Source: Crocinitomicaceae bacterium
GTDB taxonomy: Bacteria > Bacteroidota > Bacteroidia > Flavobacteriales_D > Crocinitomicaceae
Length of the DNA: 64,000 nt
Reading direction: 5' to 3'
NCBI GenBank assembly: GCA_028689775.1
Contig: JAQVCM010000004.1
Location: 142,298 to 206,297, forward strand
In this document: positions 7,530-17,562 of the stretch, piece after piece
Layout: the number at the start of each line of letters is the position of its first letter
Position numbering within the stretch: the first letter of the stretch is position 1
Made by a program: the position numbers and the translations under genes
The notes under the pieces: generated by a model
Databases searched by the model: none
Told to the model about the DNA's origin: nothing
Seen by the model: the letters and a program-made list of their open reading frames with translations, nothing else

Positions 7530-9092
7530 ATGAAAGCTTTTATTACATCCATTCTCTTAATATTACTTGCCGTTTCTTGTGGATCTCCACGAATTGAAGA
7601 ATCTTTGTCAAACAAATTAATCAGCACCGAGAAAAAAATTGAATACATCCTCAGTCCAGAATTTGACATCGACCTCGGCTTCAATGCCGAAGGAAAAGAG
7701 TTACTTCTGAATTTTTATCGAGACAGAGGATTTAAATCGCTTTGGATCGAAAAAGATTCTTTGAGTGAAAAAGGAAAAACATTACAGCATTATCTTAAAA
7801 ACCCAATTTTATTTGGCATGTCTAAAAAACGACAAGGTGCTATAAAATGGTCGAAGGAATATGCTACTGAAAATGAAGTGATCATCACGTATCTATTAGC
7901 GAGCATGCATCCTGATTTAAAGCACGGCATCCTCGACTCTTCCAGAACTCAATTCAAACCGACTCAATTTGTTTCTCTTGAGTCATTAGATACCCTGCTC
8001 GATTTCACAGCGGATGCAAAAGAAATAGCGCACAAAATCATCAAATGGGGACCAACGGATACCACGTATCAAAAGCTAGCATTCGGACTTTTTGACTATG
8101 CAGCTACTCATAATTTAAGCGCGAAAAAAGTGGAAATGCCTTCTCAAAAGGAAGATTCTATCCAATCTTTTGAAATGGCGAGACAGATTTTAATCGAAAA
8201 ACACTATTTGTCAGAAGCTGATAGTTTGGCGCGAACCAGCATAGCTCTTAAAAAATTTCAAGCAGACAATGGAAATAAAAATGACGGAATCATTGGACAA
8301 AGTACCATCGATGCGTTAACCGAAACGGATTTACATAAATGTCAGCGCGCTGCATTGGCAATGGAAAAATGGCGCTGGAAAAATGCATTTCCGAATCGAT
8401 TTATCTGGGTAAATATTCCGGAGTACACGTTGCGATTTTACGACCAAGATACCTTGCGCAGCGAAAACAAAGTCATCGTTGGTCGATATGCGAATCAAAC
8501 GCCAGAGTTCAACGCAAAATTAAACTCCATCGTGGTTTATCCCTATTGGAATGTTCCTTATTCGATCACCAGCAAAGAAATGTTGCCAGAAGCCAAAAAG
8601 AATCCGAATTATTTTGAACGGAATCATTTGAAACTCTTCAAAAAAGAGGAAGAAATAGATCCAAACTCGGTCAATTGGAGTAAAATAAAAGATGAAACTT
8701 TTCCGTACAAAGTGCGCCAAGAACCAGGTTTTCACAATTCTCTGGGTATTTTAAAGTTAGAATTCAGTAACAATTACTCCGTTTACATTCACGACACGCC
8801 AAGTAAAAGCTTATTCAACACCATCGAAAGAAATTATTCGCATGGCTGTGTACGATGTCAAAACGTCGTTGATTTAGCAAAAACCATCTTAATTGCTGAT
8901 GAAAACAAACACCTTCCAGATTCCTTAGATACTTTACTTTTTCGTGCTACTAATTACACAATTTCGTTGAAAAAGCGTATTCCAATCTACTTGGATTACA
9001 TCACGGTCATGCCGAAATATCCAAATAAATTACTTTTCTTAAAAGATGTTTATTTGAAAGATGAAAAATACATATCGATTCTATTTTCTTGA
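7530..9092 (+). CDS. L,D-transpeptidase, YcbB/LdtD-like lipoprotein
   Basis: Envelope enzyme that forms 3-3 peptidoglycan cross-links or attaches proteins to the wall. In 520 residues: a lipoprotein signal (LAVSC near residue 16), an N-terminal scaffold region, a peptidoglycan-binding-like stretch (about 225-262, with ALKKFQADNG and GIIGQSTIDAL), then the YkuD catalytic domain with the nucleophile motif YSHGCVRC (Ser437, His438, Gly439, Cys440). Size and order match YcbB-type enzymes rather than short YkuD proteins. It stands alone. Confidence 0.92.
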   Translation: MKAFITSILLILLAVSCGSPRIEESLSNKLISTEKKIEYILSPEFDIDLGFNAEGKELLLNFYRDRGFKSLWIEKDSLSEKGKTLQHYLKNPILFGMSKKRQGAIKWSKEYATENEVIITYLLASMHPDLKHGILDSSRTQFKPTQFVSLESLDTLLDFTADAKEIAHKIIKWGPTDTTYQKLAFGLFDYAATHNLSAKKVEMPSQKEDSIQSFEMARQILIEKHYLSEADSLARTSIALKKFQADNGNKNDGIIGQSTIDALTETDLHKCQRAALAMEKWRWKNAFPNRFIWVNIPEYTLRFYDQDTLRSENKVIVGRYANQTPEFNAKLNSIVVYPYWNVPYSITSKEMLPEAKKNPNYFERNHLKLFKKEEEIDPNSVNWSKIKDETFPYKVRQEPGFHNSLGILKLEFSNNYSVYIHDTPSKSLFNTIERNYSHGCVRCQNVVDLAKTILIADENKHLPDSLDTLLFRATNYTISLKKRIPIYLDYITVMPKYPNKLLFLKDVYLKDEKYISILFS

Positions 9093-9200
9093 ATTTTTGT
9101 TGCGTAAATCACTTTCATTCTCAAATTTTAGTACCTTTAAATTCTATTCAAATACGGATGCTAATCTTTAAATCTATGAACATCCCTCAAAAACAATTGT

Positions 9201-11231
9201 ATGAATTATAAAAATCTATTTGTTTACACTTTAATGAGTACCGCCATGCTTTCATCATGCAAAGAGAAACCATCACTCGACAGTAAATCGACAGAAGTAC
9301 AAGTAACAACAGCGAGCAACTTCGTAGATCGATTTGCAGACATTCAAGTACTTCGCTACGATGTAGAAGGATTTGATAAACTGAGCTTGGATCAAAAGAA
9401 ATTAATTTATTTCCTTACGGAAGCTGGTTTATCAGGAAGAGACATTCTTTATGACCAAAACAATGCATTCAACTTGGAGATCAGAAAAGCGTTGGAAGAC
9501 ATTGTTTCGAACTACAGTGGCGACGCAAAAGATGAAAACTACCAGAAGTTTATGACCTACGCAAAACAAGTTTGGTTTGCAAACGGGATTCATCACCATT
9601 ACGGAATGGACAAAATTATGCCCGCTTTCCCTCAATCGTATTTTGAAAAACTAGTCAAAGAATCCAACGGAAGCATCAGTTCTGAAGCTTTAGTAGCGAT
9701 GTTCAGCACCACGAAATATATGAAACGCAAAGTAAAAGATGCAAGTGTGGACATGGTTGTTGCTTCAGCAAATAATTTTTACGGTCCAGGCGTAACACAG
9801 AAAATGGTAGAAGATTTCTACGCTGCACGCATCGATAAAAACGATCATACTCCAATTGAACATGGATTAAACTCTACCTTAATTTTAAAAGACGGAAAAT
9901 TGTACGAAGACGTTTGGAAATTAGGTGGCAGATATGGCAGAGCTATTGACAACATCATCTATTGGTTGGGAAAGGCAGTTACAGTTGCTGAAAATGACCA
10001 ACAAAAAGAAGCGTTCGTCAAATTGATCGAATACTTCAAAACAGGTGATTTGAAAACATGGGATGACTATAATATCTTGTGGGCTAAATCAACGAAAGGG
10101 GATATTGACTACATTTTAGGATTTATCGAAATCTACGGAGATGCACTTGGAAAAAGAGCAACTTTTGAAAGCGTTGTTCAGATGACTGATTTCGAAGCTT
10201 CCAAACAAATGAAAGTTTTGGCTGAAAATGCGCAATGGTTTGAAGATAATTCTCCTTTAAATCCGGAGCATAAAAAGAAAAATGTAAAAGGTGTTACCTA
10301 TAAAGTTGTTCAAGCAGTGAGTGAATCAGGAGATTGTTCTCCGGCAACGCCAATTGGAATCAACTTACCAAACAACGAATGGATTCGCGAACAACATGGT
10401 TCTAAATCTGTCAGTTTAGGAAACATCATTGATGCATACGAAAAAGCAGGTGGTTCGGGAATGTTGCAAGAATTTGCCTACGACCAAGCCGAAATTGACC
10501 GTGGAAAAGCACACGGAGCTTTGGCAGGAAAACTTCACACTGCATTGCACGAAGTAATTGGTCACGCATCTGGACAAATCAATAAAGGCGTTGGAACAAC
10601 TTCTGAAACTTTAAAAAACTTCGCAAGTACGTTGGAAGAAGCACGTGCAGATTTAGTTGGATTGTACTTCATCATGGACCAAAAAATGATTGACATCGGT
10701 TTGGTTCCGAGTTTTGAAGTTGGTAAAGCTGAATACGATGGATACATTCGCAACGGTTTGATGACCCAATTGCAACGTTTGGATCTTGGCAAACAAGTCG
10801 AAGAAGAGCACATGCAAAACCGTCAATTGGTTGCTGCTTGGGTTTTTGAAAAAGGCGCGAAAAATAAAGTAGTCGAGCGATTTAACAAAAACGGTAAAAC
10901 GTACTACAAAATCAATGACTACAATAAATTACGTTCTTTATTCGGAGATTTATTAAGAGAAATTCAACGCATTAAATCCGAAGGTGATTACGCTGCTGGA
11001 AAAAGTTTGGTTGAAATTTACGGAATGAAAGTAGATCAAAAAATCCATAAAGAAGTTTTGTCTCGCGTTAAACCGCTTAACATTGCTCCTTATAGTGGAT
11101 TCGTGAATCCGATTTATAGCATTGTTACCAATAGCAAAGACGAAATCATCGATGTGAAAATGGAAAATAAACAAACATTTGTAGAACAGATGCTTTTCTA
11201 CGGAAACAAATATGGTTTCTTGCAAAAATAA
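9201..11231 (+). CDS. M49-family (dipeptidyl-peptidase III-like) zinc peptidase, lipoprotein
   Basis: Zinc exopeptidase of 676 residues. Seen: a lipoprotein signal (SSCKEK near residue 20), the zinc motif HEVIGH (His450-His455), which has the extra residue typical of M49, and EEARAD (from Glu479) carrying the third ligand. DPP III enzymes release dipeptides from oligopeptides; bacterial members are often exported and some have been mislabelled as dihydrofolate reductase. The protein is probably anchored in the envelope and may work with the S46 peptidase. A strong terminator follows at 11263. Confidence 0.9.
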   Translation: MNYKNLFVYTLMSTAMLSSCKEKPSLDSKSTEVQVTTASNFVDRFADIQVLRYDVEGFDKLSLDQKKLIYFLTEAGLSGRDILYDQNNAFNLEIRKALEDIVSNYSGDAKDENYQKFMTYAKQVWFANGIHHHYGMDKIMPAFPQSYFEKLVKESNGSISSEALVAMFSTTKYMKRKVKDASVDMVVASANNFYGPGVTQKMVEDFYAARIDKNDHTPIEHGLNSTLILKDGKLYEDVWKLGGRYGRAIDNIIYWLGKAVTVAENDQQKEAFVKLIEYFKTGDLKTWDDYNILWAKSTKGDIDYILGFIEIYGDALGKRATFESVVQMTDFEASKQMKVLAENAQWFEDNSPLNPEHKKKNVKGVTYKVVQAVSESGDCSPATPIGINLPNNEWIREQHGSKSVSLGNIIDAYEKAGGSGMLQEFAYDQAEIDRGKAHGALAGKLHTALHEVIGHASGQINKGVGTTSETLKNFASTLEEARADLVGLYFIMDQKMIDIGLVPSFEVGKAEYDGYIRNGLMTQLQRLDLGKQVEEEHMQNRQLVAAWVFEKGAKNKVVERFNKNGKTYYKINDYNKLRSLFGDLLREIQRIKSEGDYAAGKSLVEIYGMKVDQKIHKEVLSRVKPLNIAPYSGFVNPIYSIVTNSKDEIIDVKMENKQTFVEQMLFYGNKYGFLQK

Positions 11232-11262
11232 TCTGATTTTAAATAGTCGAATTTTAAGAAGA

Positions 11263-11292
11263 GGTTGTCTAATTTTTAGACAGCCTTTTTTT
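11263..11292 (+). terminator. Intrinsic terminator of the M49 peptidase gene
   Basis: GGTTGTCTA (11263-11271) pairs with TAGACAGCC (11277-11285) with one G-U pair, followed by seven T. Confidence 0.85.
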
Positions 11293-11340
11293 GTTCCTGT
11301 AGAATGAACTTTCGAAGAAAAATCTTCACAAAAAAATTGT

Positions 11341-11348
11341 TACATTTG
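11341..11348 (+). promoter_or_regulatory. -7 promoter element of gcvT
   Basis: TACATTTG matches TAnnTTTG and lies about 110 bp before the gcvT ATG. The -33 box is not clear. If used, the leader would be about 100 nt and would begin just before the hairpin at 11354. Confidence 0.5.
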
Positions 11349-11353
11349 CGCAC

Positions 11354-11378
11354 ACAAAAAAGTGCTTTACTTTTTTGT
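11354..11378 (+). other. Perfect inverted repeat in the gcvT leader
   Basis: ACAAAAAAGT and ACTTTTTTGT form a perfect 10-bp stem with loop GCTTT, right after the predicted transcription start of gcvT. No T-run follows the stem, so it is not a standard terminator; it could be a stability hairpin or an operator. It does not resemble a glycine riboswitch. Confidence 0.5.
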
Positions 11379-11456
11379 AAGAGAACCCAAAAAATGACTT
11401 CAAAAACTCTTTTTAATTGGTTCATTTAGAAACTTATTATTCAATTTTAATAGATT

Positions 11457-12539
11457 ATGAAAAATACGCCGTTATTTGATAAACACGTAGCTCTTGGAGC
11501 GAAAATGGTTCCTTTTGCAGGTTACAACATGCCTGTTCAGTATGAAGGAGTGAATGCTGAACACGATGCTGTCCGAAATGCAGTTGGTGTGTTTGACGTT
11601 TCACACATGGGTGAATTTTTATTGACAGGTGAAAACGCTTTGGCATTAATCCAAAAAGTGGGGACAAACGATGCTTCAACCATTGAAATTGGTCGTGCGC
11701 AATATACGTGTATGCCAAATGGAAAAGGTGGAATTGTAGATGATTTAATCGTTTACAGAATGAAAGAAAATCAATATTTATTGGTTGTGAATGCATCTAA
11801 CATCGATAAAGATTGGGCGTGGATTTCTGCTCACAATGACCTAGGTGTTGAAATGAAAAATCTTTCTGACGATTACGCTTTGTTAGCCATTCAAGGACCA
11901 AAAGCAATTGAAGCGATGCAAGCATTAACATCCGTAAACCTATCTGAAATCAAACCATTTAGTTTTGTTGTTGGACCATTTGCGGGTGCGGAACACGTGA
12001 TCATCTCTGCAACTGGTTACACAGGAAGCGGAGGTTTTGAAATCTATTGCAAAAATAACGAAGTGCTAGAAATCTGGAATAAAGTTTTTGAAGCAGGAGA
12101 TTCTTTCGGCATTAAGCCAATTGGTTTGGCTGCGAGAGACACTTTGCGTTTGGAAATGGGATTCTGTTTGTACGGAAACGACATCGACGAAACAACTTCT
12201 CCACTTGAAGCTGGTTTAGGTTGGGTAACAAAATTCACTAAAGATTTTGTGGACGCTGATTTCTTGAAGAAACAAAAAGAAGCTGGTGTTACTAAAAAAT
12301 TGATTGCATTTGAAATGGTTGACCGTGGAATTCCGCGTCACGATTACAGAATTTTGAACGAAAATGGAGATGTAATTGGACGCGTTACTTCTGGAACACA
12401 ATCTCCATCTCTTAAAATTGCAATCGGAATGGGTTACGTTGATACTGCTTTGGCAACAGCTAATACCGAAATCTTCATTGAAATTAGAGAAAAAGGTGTA
12501 AAAGCGAAAATCGTTAAATTGCCTTTCTACAAGAAATAA
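11457..12539 (+). CDS. gcvT: Glycine cleavage system T protein (aminomethyltransferase)
   Basis: Transfers the methylene group of the aminomethyl arm of H protein to tetrahydrofolate, releasing ammonia. The 360 residues match the family. Seen: the N-terminal region with [10 protein letters not shown] and [23 protein letters not shown] (about 184-196), and [18 protein letters not shown] (about 222-239), the folate-binding core. No gcvH or gcvP lies in the window, so the operon is split, as often in Bacteroidota. The start is the first ATG, about 110 bp after a -7 element, and a strong terminator follows. Confidence 0.97.
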   Translation: MKNTPLFDKHVALGAKMVPFAGYNMPVQYEGVNAEHDAVRNAVGVFDVSHMGEFLLTGENALALIQKVGTNDASTIEIGRAQYTCMPNGKGGIVDDLIVYRMKENQYLLVVNASNIDKDWAWISAHNDLGVEMKNLSDDYALLAIQGPKAIEAMQALTSVNLSEIKPFSFVVGPFAGAEHVIISATGYTGSGGFEIYCKNNEVLEIWNKVFEAGDSFGIKPIGLAARDTLRLEMGFCLYGNDIDETTSPLEAGLGWVTKFTKDFVDADFLKKQKEAGVTKKLIAFEMVDRGIPRHDYRILNENGDVIGRVTSGTQSPSLKIAIGMGYVDTALATANTEIFIEIREKGVKAKIVKLPFYKK

Positions 12540-12555
12540 GAATTTAAATAAATTC

Positions 12556-12594
12556 AAAAAAGGTTGTGTTTCTTAGGAAGTACAACCTTTTTTT
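12556..12594 (+). terminator. Intrinsic terminator of gcvT
   Basis: AAAGGTTGT pairs with ACAACCTTT around a loop of about 15 nt; the run of seven T after ACAACC completes it. Because of the A-run on the left side it could also work for the convergent gene at 12623. Confidence 0.8.
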
Positions 12595-12622
12595 ATGTCT
12601 GAAATATTTTAAAACCACAGTC

Positions 12623-13150
12623 CTAAAAATTCAATTTATTGTTTTTCAATTCCGTTAAAACAATCTTTAAAAATTGGATTATATCTTCGATGGTATAAAT
12701 CCAATTCTCAAATGCTATGTGAAATTCAAATACGATTTCAGGATGAGCTTCTTGTTTTTGATAAAAAATATTTGGAGAAAAATTTTGAGTTTTCATCATT
12801 GTATCAAAAACCGTCAAGGCATTATTCTCAAGAAAATATTTGAACGTTTTACTTTTGCATTTTACTTTAAACCTACTTTTCCTGCGAAAGAATAAATTTT
12901 CAAATGGGCTTATACTTTCGATTTCAAAGTCAACAAGAGGAGTAGCATTAGGAATTGATGATACTATTTTCACAGAATCACTTAAACCAATTTCAATCAG
13001 GATTTCAATGACTGAATCATCGTATTGAAATTGAAGCTTGTGAGCTGATTGAAGTCGTTTTGAACCATCGGGAAAAGCAACTTGAAGCTGTTCACAGCTA
13101 TAATTGCCATTTTCAGTAGTTGCTATATTTTGTAAGTAGGTTTCGATCAT
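12623..13150 (-). CDS. Hypothetical protein
   Basis: Not recognised. A soluble 175-residue protein without signal peptide or membrane segment, rich in Phe, Ile, Asn and Glu, with a mostly beta-stranded first half and a helical end. No catalytic motif is visible. It is the last of three minus-strand genes (13654, 13171, 12623) with gaps of about 20 bp, so it may be cotranscribed with the NlpC/P60 hydrolase and the small membrane protein. Coding is supported by length, spacing and a clean ATG. Confidence 0.6.
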   Translation of the reverse strand: MIETYLQNIATTENGNYSCEQLQVAFPDGSKRLQSAHKLQFQYDDSVIEILIEIGLSDSVKIVSSIPNATPLVDFEIESISPFENLFFRRKSRFKVKCKSKTFKYFLENNALTVFDTMMKTQNFSPNIFYQKQEAHPEIVFEFHIAFENWIYTIEDIIQFLKIVLTELKNNKLNF

Positions 13151-13170
13151 TCAAGGTAAAATTATTGCAA

Positions 13171-13632
13171 TCAAATATACTGTTCCAAAATAGATTGCAT
13201 CCGCAAATTATTTTTCGATTGCAATATTACTACTTTCTCATCTCCGTGAATCGTTCGAAACTTGACATATAATTTAGATGAAAACCTTCCTTTTTTAAAC
13301 TCAGTTTGCATGATATTTCCCAATGGAATACGATGTAACATGTCATTTTCATGGGCAATGTGTGCGAAGAATAAATTCGTTTTAAAAATTAGTTCTTGAT
13401 CAGTTATGATGATATGCAACATCTTGGTTGTTCCAGCTCTTCTTGTTTGTGTTTGTCTCACGACGTGACCAGAAGCGTTCTTCTCTGAATAGACGATCTT
13501 ATTGAAATCAATATCTACGAATTGCTTCAAAACCTTCTTTCCACGCGTAATCAAAAAGGTAAAAAGTAGAATTGCCAGGCCAAGCCAGATATAGAACAAA
13601 TATTTGCCTAAAAATTCTCCGAAATATTCCAT
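13171..13632 (-). CDS. Membrane-anchored hypothetical protein
   Basis: A 153-residue protein with one N-terminal membrane segment (about residues 11-28, YIWLGLAILLFTFLI) and a basic, beta-rich cytoplasmic domain of about 110 residues. The domain (MLHIIITDQELIFKTNLFF, then RIPLGNIMQTEFKKG) recalls the bacterial PH/GRAM-like fold, in which the protein surface or lipid headgroups are bound; this is a guess from the strand pattern. It lies 21 bp downstream of the NlpC/P60 gene, so it is probably in the same operon. Confidence 0.65.
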   Translation of the reverse strand: MEYFGEFLGKYLFYIWLGLAILLFTFLITRGKKVLKQFVDIDFNKIVYSEKNASGHVVRQTQTRRAGTTKMLHIIITDQELIFKTNLFFAHIAHENDMLHRIPLGNIMQTEFKKGRFSSKLYVKFRTIHGDEKVVILQSKNNLRMQSILEQYI

Positions 13633-13653
13633 TTAAATAAGTCCTATTTTGAT

Positions 13654-14562
13654 TTATTTGATAAAGGTACCAAAACCAGCGACTCTCTTGGACCAATAGT
13701 CTGTTGTTTCGATGTTGGTAATGACGATTCCTTTACTGGTACTTGAATGAATCATGGTCAAAGGTTCTCCTTTTCCAGAAACAATAATCCCAACGTGATT
13801 CACGCCAGATCCGCTGTCAAAAAACACCAAATCACCTTGTTGCACATTTTTCTTTTTCAATTTCTTAGAATCACTGAATTGCTCTGAAGCTCTTCTTGGC
13901 AGTTCTTGCTCATTCATTTTCATCACATACGAAACAAAACCACTGCAATCAAAACCTTTTGGATCATTTCCAGCATAGCGATAAGGTACGCCAATTTGTT
14001 TTTTTGCATTTTTCAAGATCAATTCACGTTGATTCCGAATTTCTTTGTTCTCAGCTTCATCCAATTCTGCAACTACATCCGATGCTTTCACTTCTTTGCC
14101 ATGATCTACATCTGGAACTCTATCAAACAAACCTTTCATAGCAGCAGTAGCCAAATCAAATTGTTTTTGGTTTCCAGCACGTTGTAAATCATCCAACCAA
14201 GAACCCAAATCTAGTTTCAATGCGGAAACTTCATACATGTGTGAATTTATAATTTTCATACCGTCTTGCGATGAAAAAACTTCTACCAACAAACTCCGAG
14301 CTTCCTGCAAAAGGTGTGGTCTTCTTTTTAAATAGCGCTCATTTTGAACCAATTGAAACAAAGCCAGTCCTTTGTAATATTTCGGAAGCAGCGAGTAATC
14401 GTAATCTGGTTGGTCTAATAAATGATTTGCTTGACGTAAAACGGATTTATAATGTCCTTGTGTGTAATACATTTCCATTCGGTCAAATTCCTTTACTTGC
14501 GTAAAAGATTGAAAACTAAGTAGAAAAAGCGCTACCATTAAAAGCCAAAAACGTTGTGTCAT
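13654..14562 (-). CDS. NlpC/P60-family cell-wall peptidase
   Basis: Exported peptidoglycan hydrolase of 302 residues that cleaves stem peptides. Seen: a signal peptide (residues 1 to about 21), a helical N-terminal region of about 150 residues (TPR-like in composition, with ALFQL and LLVEVF), and the C-terminal NlpC/P60 domain with YRYAGNDPKGFDCSGF (Cys206 nucleophile) and the His motif NHVGIIVSG (near residue 255). The last residues GFGTFIK close the domain. It leads the small operon 13654-13171-12623. Confidence 0.92.
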   Translation of the reverse strand: MTQRFWLLMVALFLLSFQSFTQVKEFDRMEMYYTQGHYKSVLRQANHLLDQPDYDYSLLPKYYKGLALFQLVQNERYLKRRPHLLQEARSLLVEVFSSQDGMKIINSHMYEVSALKLDLGSWLDDLQRAGNQKQFDLATAAMKGLFDRVPDVDHGKEVKASDVVAELDEAENKEIRNQRELILKNAKKQIGVPYRYAGNDPKGFDCSGFVSYVMKMNEQELPRRASEQFSDSKKLKKKNVQQGDLVFFDSGSGVNHVGIIVSGKGEPLTMIHSSTSKGIVITNIETTDYWSKRVAGFGTFIK

Positions 14563-14674
14563 AATTTAGTATCTTACTTTACAAAGTAACGCAAAATCAA
14601 GGCGTTTATAATACCAAACCGACAAAATCGGTGAACAATTAAATGTTTATTAAAATCATTTAGATGTTTCGACT

Positions 14675-14682
14675 TATCTTTG
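14675..14682 (+). promoter_or_regulatory. -7 promoter element of the FUSC gene
   Basis: TATCTTTG followed by 4 bp and the ATG at 14687, the same leaderless geometry as ung and the lipoprotein at 1932. The -33 box is not clear. Confidence 0.6.
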
Positions 14683-14686
14683 TGCC

Positions 14687-16804
14687 ATGCAAATATCTGG
14701 AAAAAGATCAGCTTCAACACTTAAACATTTTTTACTCGGTCAATACTTTTACGATGGTATAAAAATTACGTTTGGTGTATTATTGCCTTCCATCATCTGT
14801 TACCAATTGGGTTATCTACAAACTGGAATCACCATTTCTTTGGGAGCATTGATTATTAGTATCACGGACAATCCAGGGCCAGCAACACACAAACGAAATG
14901 CGATGATGATTACCAATGTTGGCGTTTTTGTTATGGCAGTTCTCATCGGTTTTACGAATAATTTTCCCATTCTACTCGGAATCGAAATTGCCTTTTTCTT
15001 CTTCTTTTTTTCCATGTTTAATGTATACGGAGTACGTGCCTCTTCCGTTGGAATCGCCATTTTACTAGTCATCATTCTGGGAATTGATCAGCACCTGAAA
15101 CCTTTAGATACCTTTTTACATGCAGTTTATCTCTTGATCGGAGGTGTTTGGTACATGTTGTTTAGCATGCTCTTGGCACAAATGGCACCTTTCCGCGCAG
15201 CACAACAAACGCTTGGAAAATGCATGCAAGAAGTAGCGAAATTCATTTTATTAAAAGCAAATTTTTACGATAAAAAAACGGACATCGAAGCGAACAATGC
15301 GAAAATTATTGCGCAGCAAATTGCAGTCAATCTCAGTTTGGAAGAAGTGAGAGAAATCTTATTTAAAACCAGAGAAATTCTTAAAGACTCGAGTGCAACC
15401 GGTAAAAAAATGATCTTGTCATTCATTGATTTAGTGGATTTATATGAACATGCTACAGAAAGTCACTTGAAATACGATGACATTCAACATAAATATGGAG
15501 AATATAAAATCCTGATTAACATCAAAAACACGATTGTAAACGTTGCCAATGAAATTTCGTACATTGGGACGTGCATACACAACAACGAAGTACCAACCAA
15601 ATTTCCGCTTTCAAACCAACTTCTCGTTGGCATCAAATCTCAGATTGACGCGCTGGAAATGAAAGAAGTGAATACCGTAACTTTGAAAAAAGCATTGGTC
15701 AATTTGAGAAATATTGTACAACGTTTGGAACAAATTTACGAATACCAACGCGCCAAAGTTTCCATCGAATCTGAACGTAGAAACGAATTGAAACGCTTCA
15801 CCACGACACAAGATTTTGACATTCAGATTTTATTGAAAAACCTTTCTTTTAAATCTGAAATTTTCAGGCATGCCATTCGCGTTTCAGTTGTTTGTTTGTT
15901 GGCATTCATTTTTGCACGTCTTTTTTACACAGGTCAATATAGTTACTGGATACTTTTAACCATCTTAGTAATCCTAAAACCTGCTTTTAGCTTGTCTAAA
16001 AAACGAAATTATGAACGCACCATCGGAACAGTGATTGGTGGCTTGATTGGAATTGTGGTGTTGCATTTTGTTCACGACCAAACGATGAAGTTTGTCATTC
16101 TGCTGGTTTTCATGTTGCTCTCCTACTCTTTTATGCGCTTACAATACATTGTCAGTGTACTCTTTATGACGCCATTTATTGTCATTGCCTTTAGTTTCTT
16201 AGGACAATCTGATGACTTGATGTTGGTTAAAGAACGAATCATCGACACATTCTTAGGTGCTGGAGCGGCAACCTTGGCGAGTTATTTCATACTTCCATCT
16301 TGGGAATCTAAGAAAATCAGAAAAACAATGTCTGAAATGGTCCTTAAAAACTTGAATTATTTCCTCAAGACCTTTGAAAGAACCAACGAAGAATACAACA
16401 CCCAAGTAGCACAAAGATTGTCTAGAAAAGAACTGTATGTCGCCAGTTCCAACTTAGCTTCCGCTTTTGAGCGCATGATGAATGAACCTAAACGCAAACG
16501 TCAAAATGCCAATGATGTCAATAAATTCATTTTACTAAACAATCTTTTCTCCGCCAATGTTGCTGCCATTTCCCAACTGATACACGAAGGAGAAACGATG
16601 GGCGAACAACAAATTCGAGAATTTCGAAAGGTCGTCAATGGAATGAAAGAAAACTACGCGTGCCTGAATCCCGAGCCATTGGAAATAGAATATACCGTTC
16701 CAAGTCTTGGCAACAATTCAATTGAATTACAAGAAAGCTTGGTATCACTCGTTCAACACGTTGGAGAAATTAAAAAGATTTGTTCTCATCATTTAGAATC
16801 TTAA
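14687..16804 (+). CDS. FUSC/YccS-family inner-membrane protein
   Basis: Large membrane protein of 705 residues with the layout of the YccS/FUSC (aromatic acid exporter-like) family: a first bundle of about six membrane helices (residues 20-165), a long soluble helical region (about 180-385), a second bundle (about 395-520, with SYWILLTILVILKPAFSLSKKRNYERTIGTVIGG, the family hallmark, here cited in part) and a helical C-terminal domain. The role is usually inferred as efflux or envelope homeostasis; no substrate can be read from sequence. It stands alone behind its own promoter. Confidence 0.85.
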   Translation: MQISGKRSASTLKHFLLGQYFYDGIKITFGVLLPSIICYQLGYLQTGITISLGALIISITDNPGPATHKRNAMMITNVGVFVMAVLIGFTNNFPILLGIEIAFFFFFFSMFNVYGVRASSVGIAILLVIILGIDQHLKPLDTFLHAVYLLIGGVWYMLFSMLLAQMAPFRAAQQTLGKCMQEVAKFILLKANFYDKKTDIEANNAKIIAQQIAVNLSLEEVREILFKTREILKDSSATGKKMILSFIDLVDLYEHATESHLKYDDIQHKYGEYKILINIKNTIVNVANEISYIGTCIHNNEVPTKFPLSNQLLVGIKSQIDALEMKEVNTVTLKKALVNLRNIVQRLEQIYEYQRAKVSIESERRNELKRFTTTQDFDIQILLKNLSFKSEIFRHAIRVSVVCLLAFIFARLFYTGQYSYWILLTILVILKPAFSLSKKRNYERTIGTVIGGLIGIVVLHFVHDQTMKFVILLVFMLLSYSFMRLQYIVSVLFMTPFIVIAFSFLGQSDDLMLVKERIIDTFLGAGAATLASYFILPSWESKKIRKTMSEMVLKNLNYFLKTFERTNEEYNTQVAQRLSRKELYVASSNLASAFERMMNEPKRKRQNANDVNKFILLNNLFSANVAAISQLIHEGETMGEQQIREFRKVVNGMKENYACLNPEPLEIEYTVPSLGNNSIELQESLVSLVQHVGEIKKICSHHLES

Positions 16805-16824
16805 ATGGATCTAAAAAGCGTACT

Positions 16825-17481
16825 TTAAAGAGCTGCCGGATTTCCCCATTCTTGGTGAAATTGGGTTAAAAACAAAATCATAAAATCGTGTCTTTCTTGC
16901 GCTAATTCTCGTGCGGTTTGCGTGTGCATTCGGTCTTTCAACAAAAGTAATTTTTCGTGAAAGTGATTAATGGTATGACTTTTAGAATTGGCATATTCTT
17001 CAAACGAATCGTGTAATTCAGCATTCACTTCTGGCGAATACATGGGTCTACCTCTGCTTCCACCGTAGGCAAAAGCGCGAGCAATTCCGATAGCACCAAT
17101 GGCATCCAAGCGATCCGCATCTTGAACAATTTTCGACTCCAGACTTGAATTTTGATCAGAAACACCTGCACCTTTGAAAGAAATTTCATCAACCAAAGGA
17201 GCAACTAATTCGATGAGGTCTTTATGAACACCTATTTTGTGCATGATAATAGCGGCTTCAATGCCACCTTGATTGAGTTTTCCACCGTTTAACTTGTGAT
17301 CAGAAACATCGTGTAAAATTGCTAGCAAACTCACCACCTCCGAATTACCTCCTTCTTTTTCTTGAATTTTCATCGAATTCGAGTGAACACGCTCGATGTG
17401 GTGCCAATCGTGACCAGAAAAATCATTCTGAAACTTACTTCTAATCTCTAAAATAATCTGTATGAAGTTATTAACATTCAT
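16825..17481 (-). CDS. HD-domain phosphohydrolase
   Basis: Metal-dependent phosphohydrolase of the HD superfamily, 218 residues. Seen: FSGHDWHHIERV (His24 and following), the HD pair in LLAILHDVSDHK (57-58) and the downstream Asp in VQDADRLDAIGAIGIARA (about 117-134). The arrangement matches the YedJ/YpgQ-like group, which includes nucleotide pyrophosphatases; the substrate here is not defined. A -7 like TAATTTTG lies at 17518-17525 on the minus strand, about 36 bp before the ATG. Confidence 0.88.
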   Translation of the reverse strand: MNVNNFIQIILEIRSKFQNDFSGHDWHHIERVHSNSMKIQEKEGGNSEVVSLLAILHDVSDHKLNGGKLNQGGIEAAIIMHKIGVHKDLIELVAPLVDEISFKGAGVSDQNSSLESKIVQDADRLDAIGAIGIARAFAYGGSRGRPMYSPEVNAELHDSFEEYANSKSHTINHFHEKLLLLKDRMHTQTARELAQERHDFMILFLTQFHQEWGNPAAL

Positions 17482-17562
17482 CGCTTAAAAAAAACAGGTT
17501 TAAATAGGTTCTATGTTCAAAATTAAAGTAATTTAGCTAGGAATCAATTAAATTATCTAATT

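Noticed and set aside
9201..11231. Dihydrofolate reductase, a label sometimes given to this family
   Set aside because: HEVIGH and EEARAD identify an M49 zinc peptidase; nothing in it resembles a reductase.
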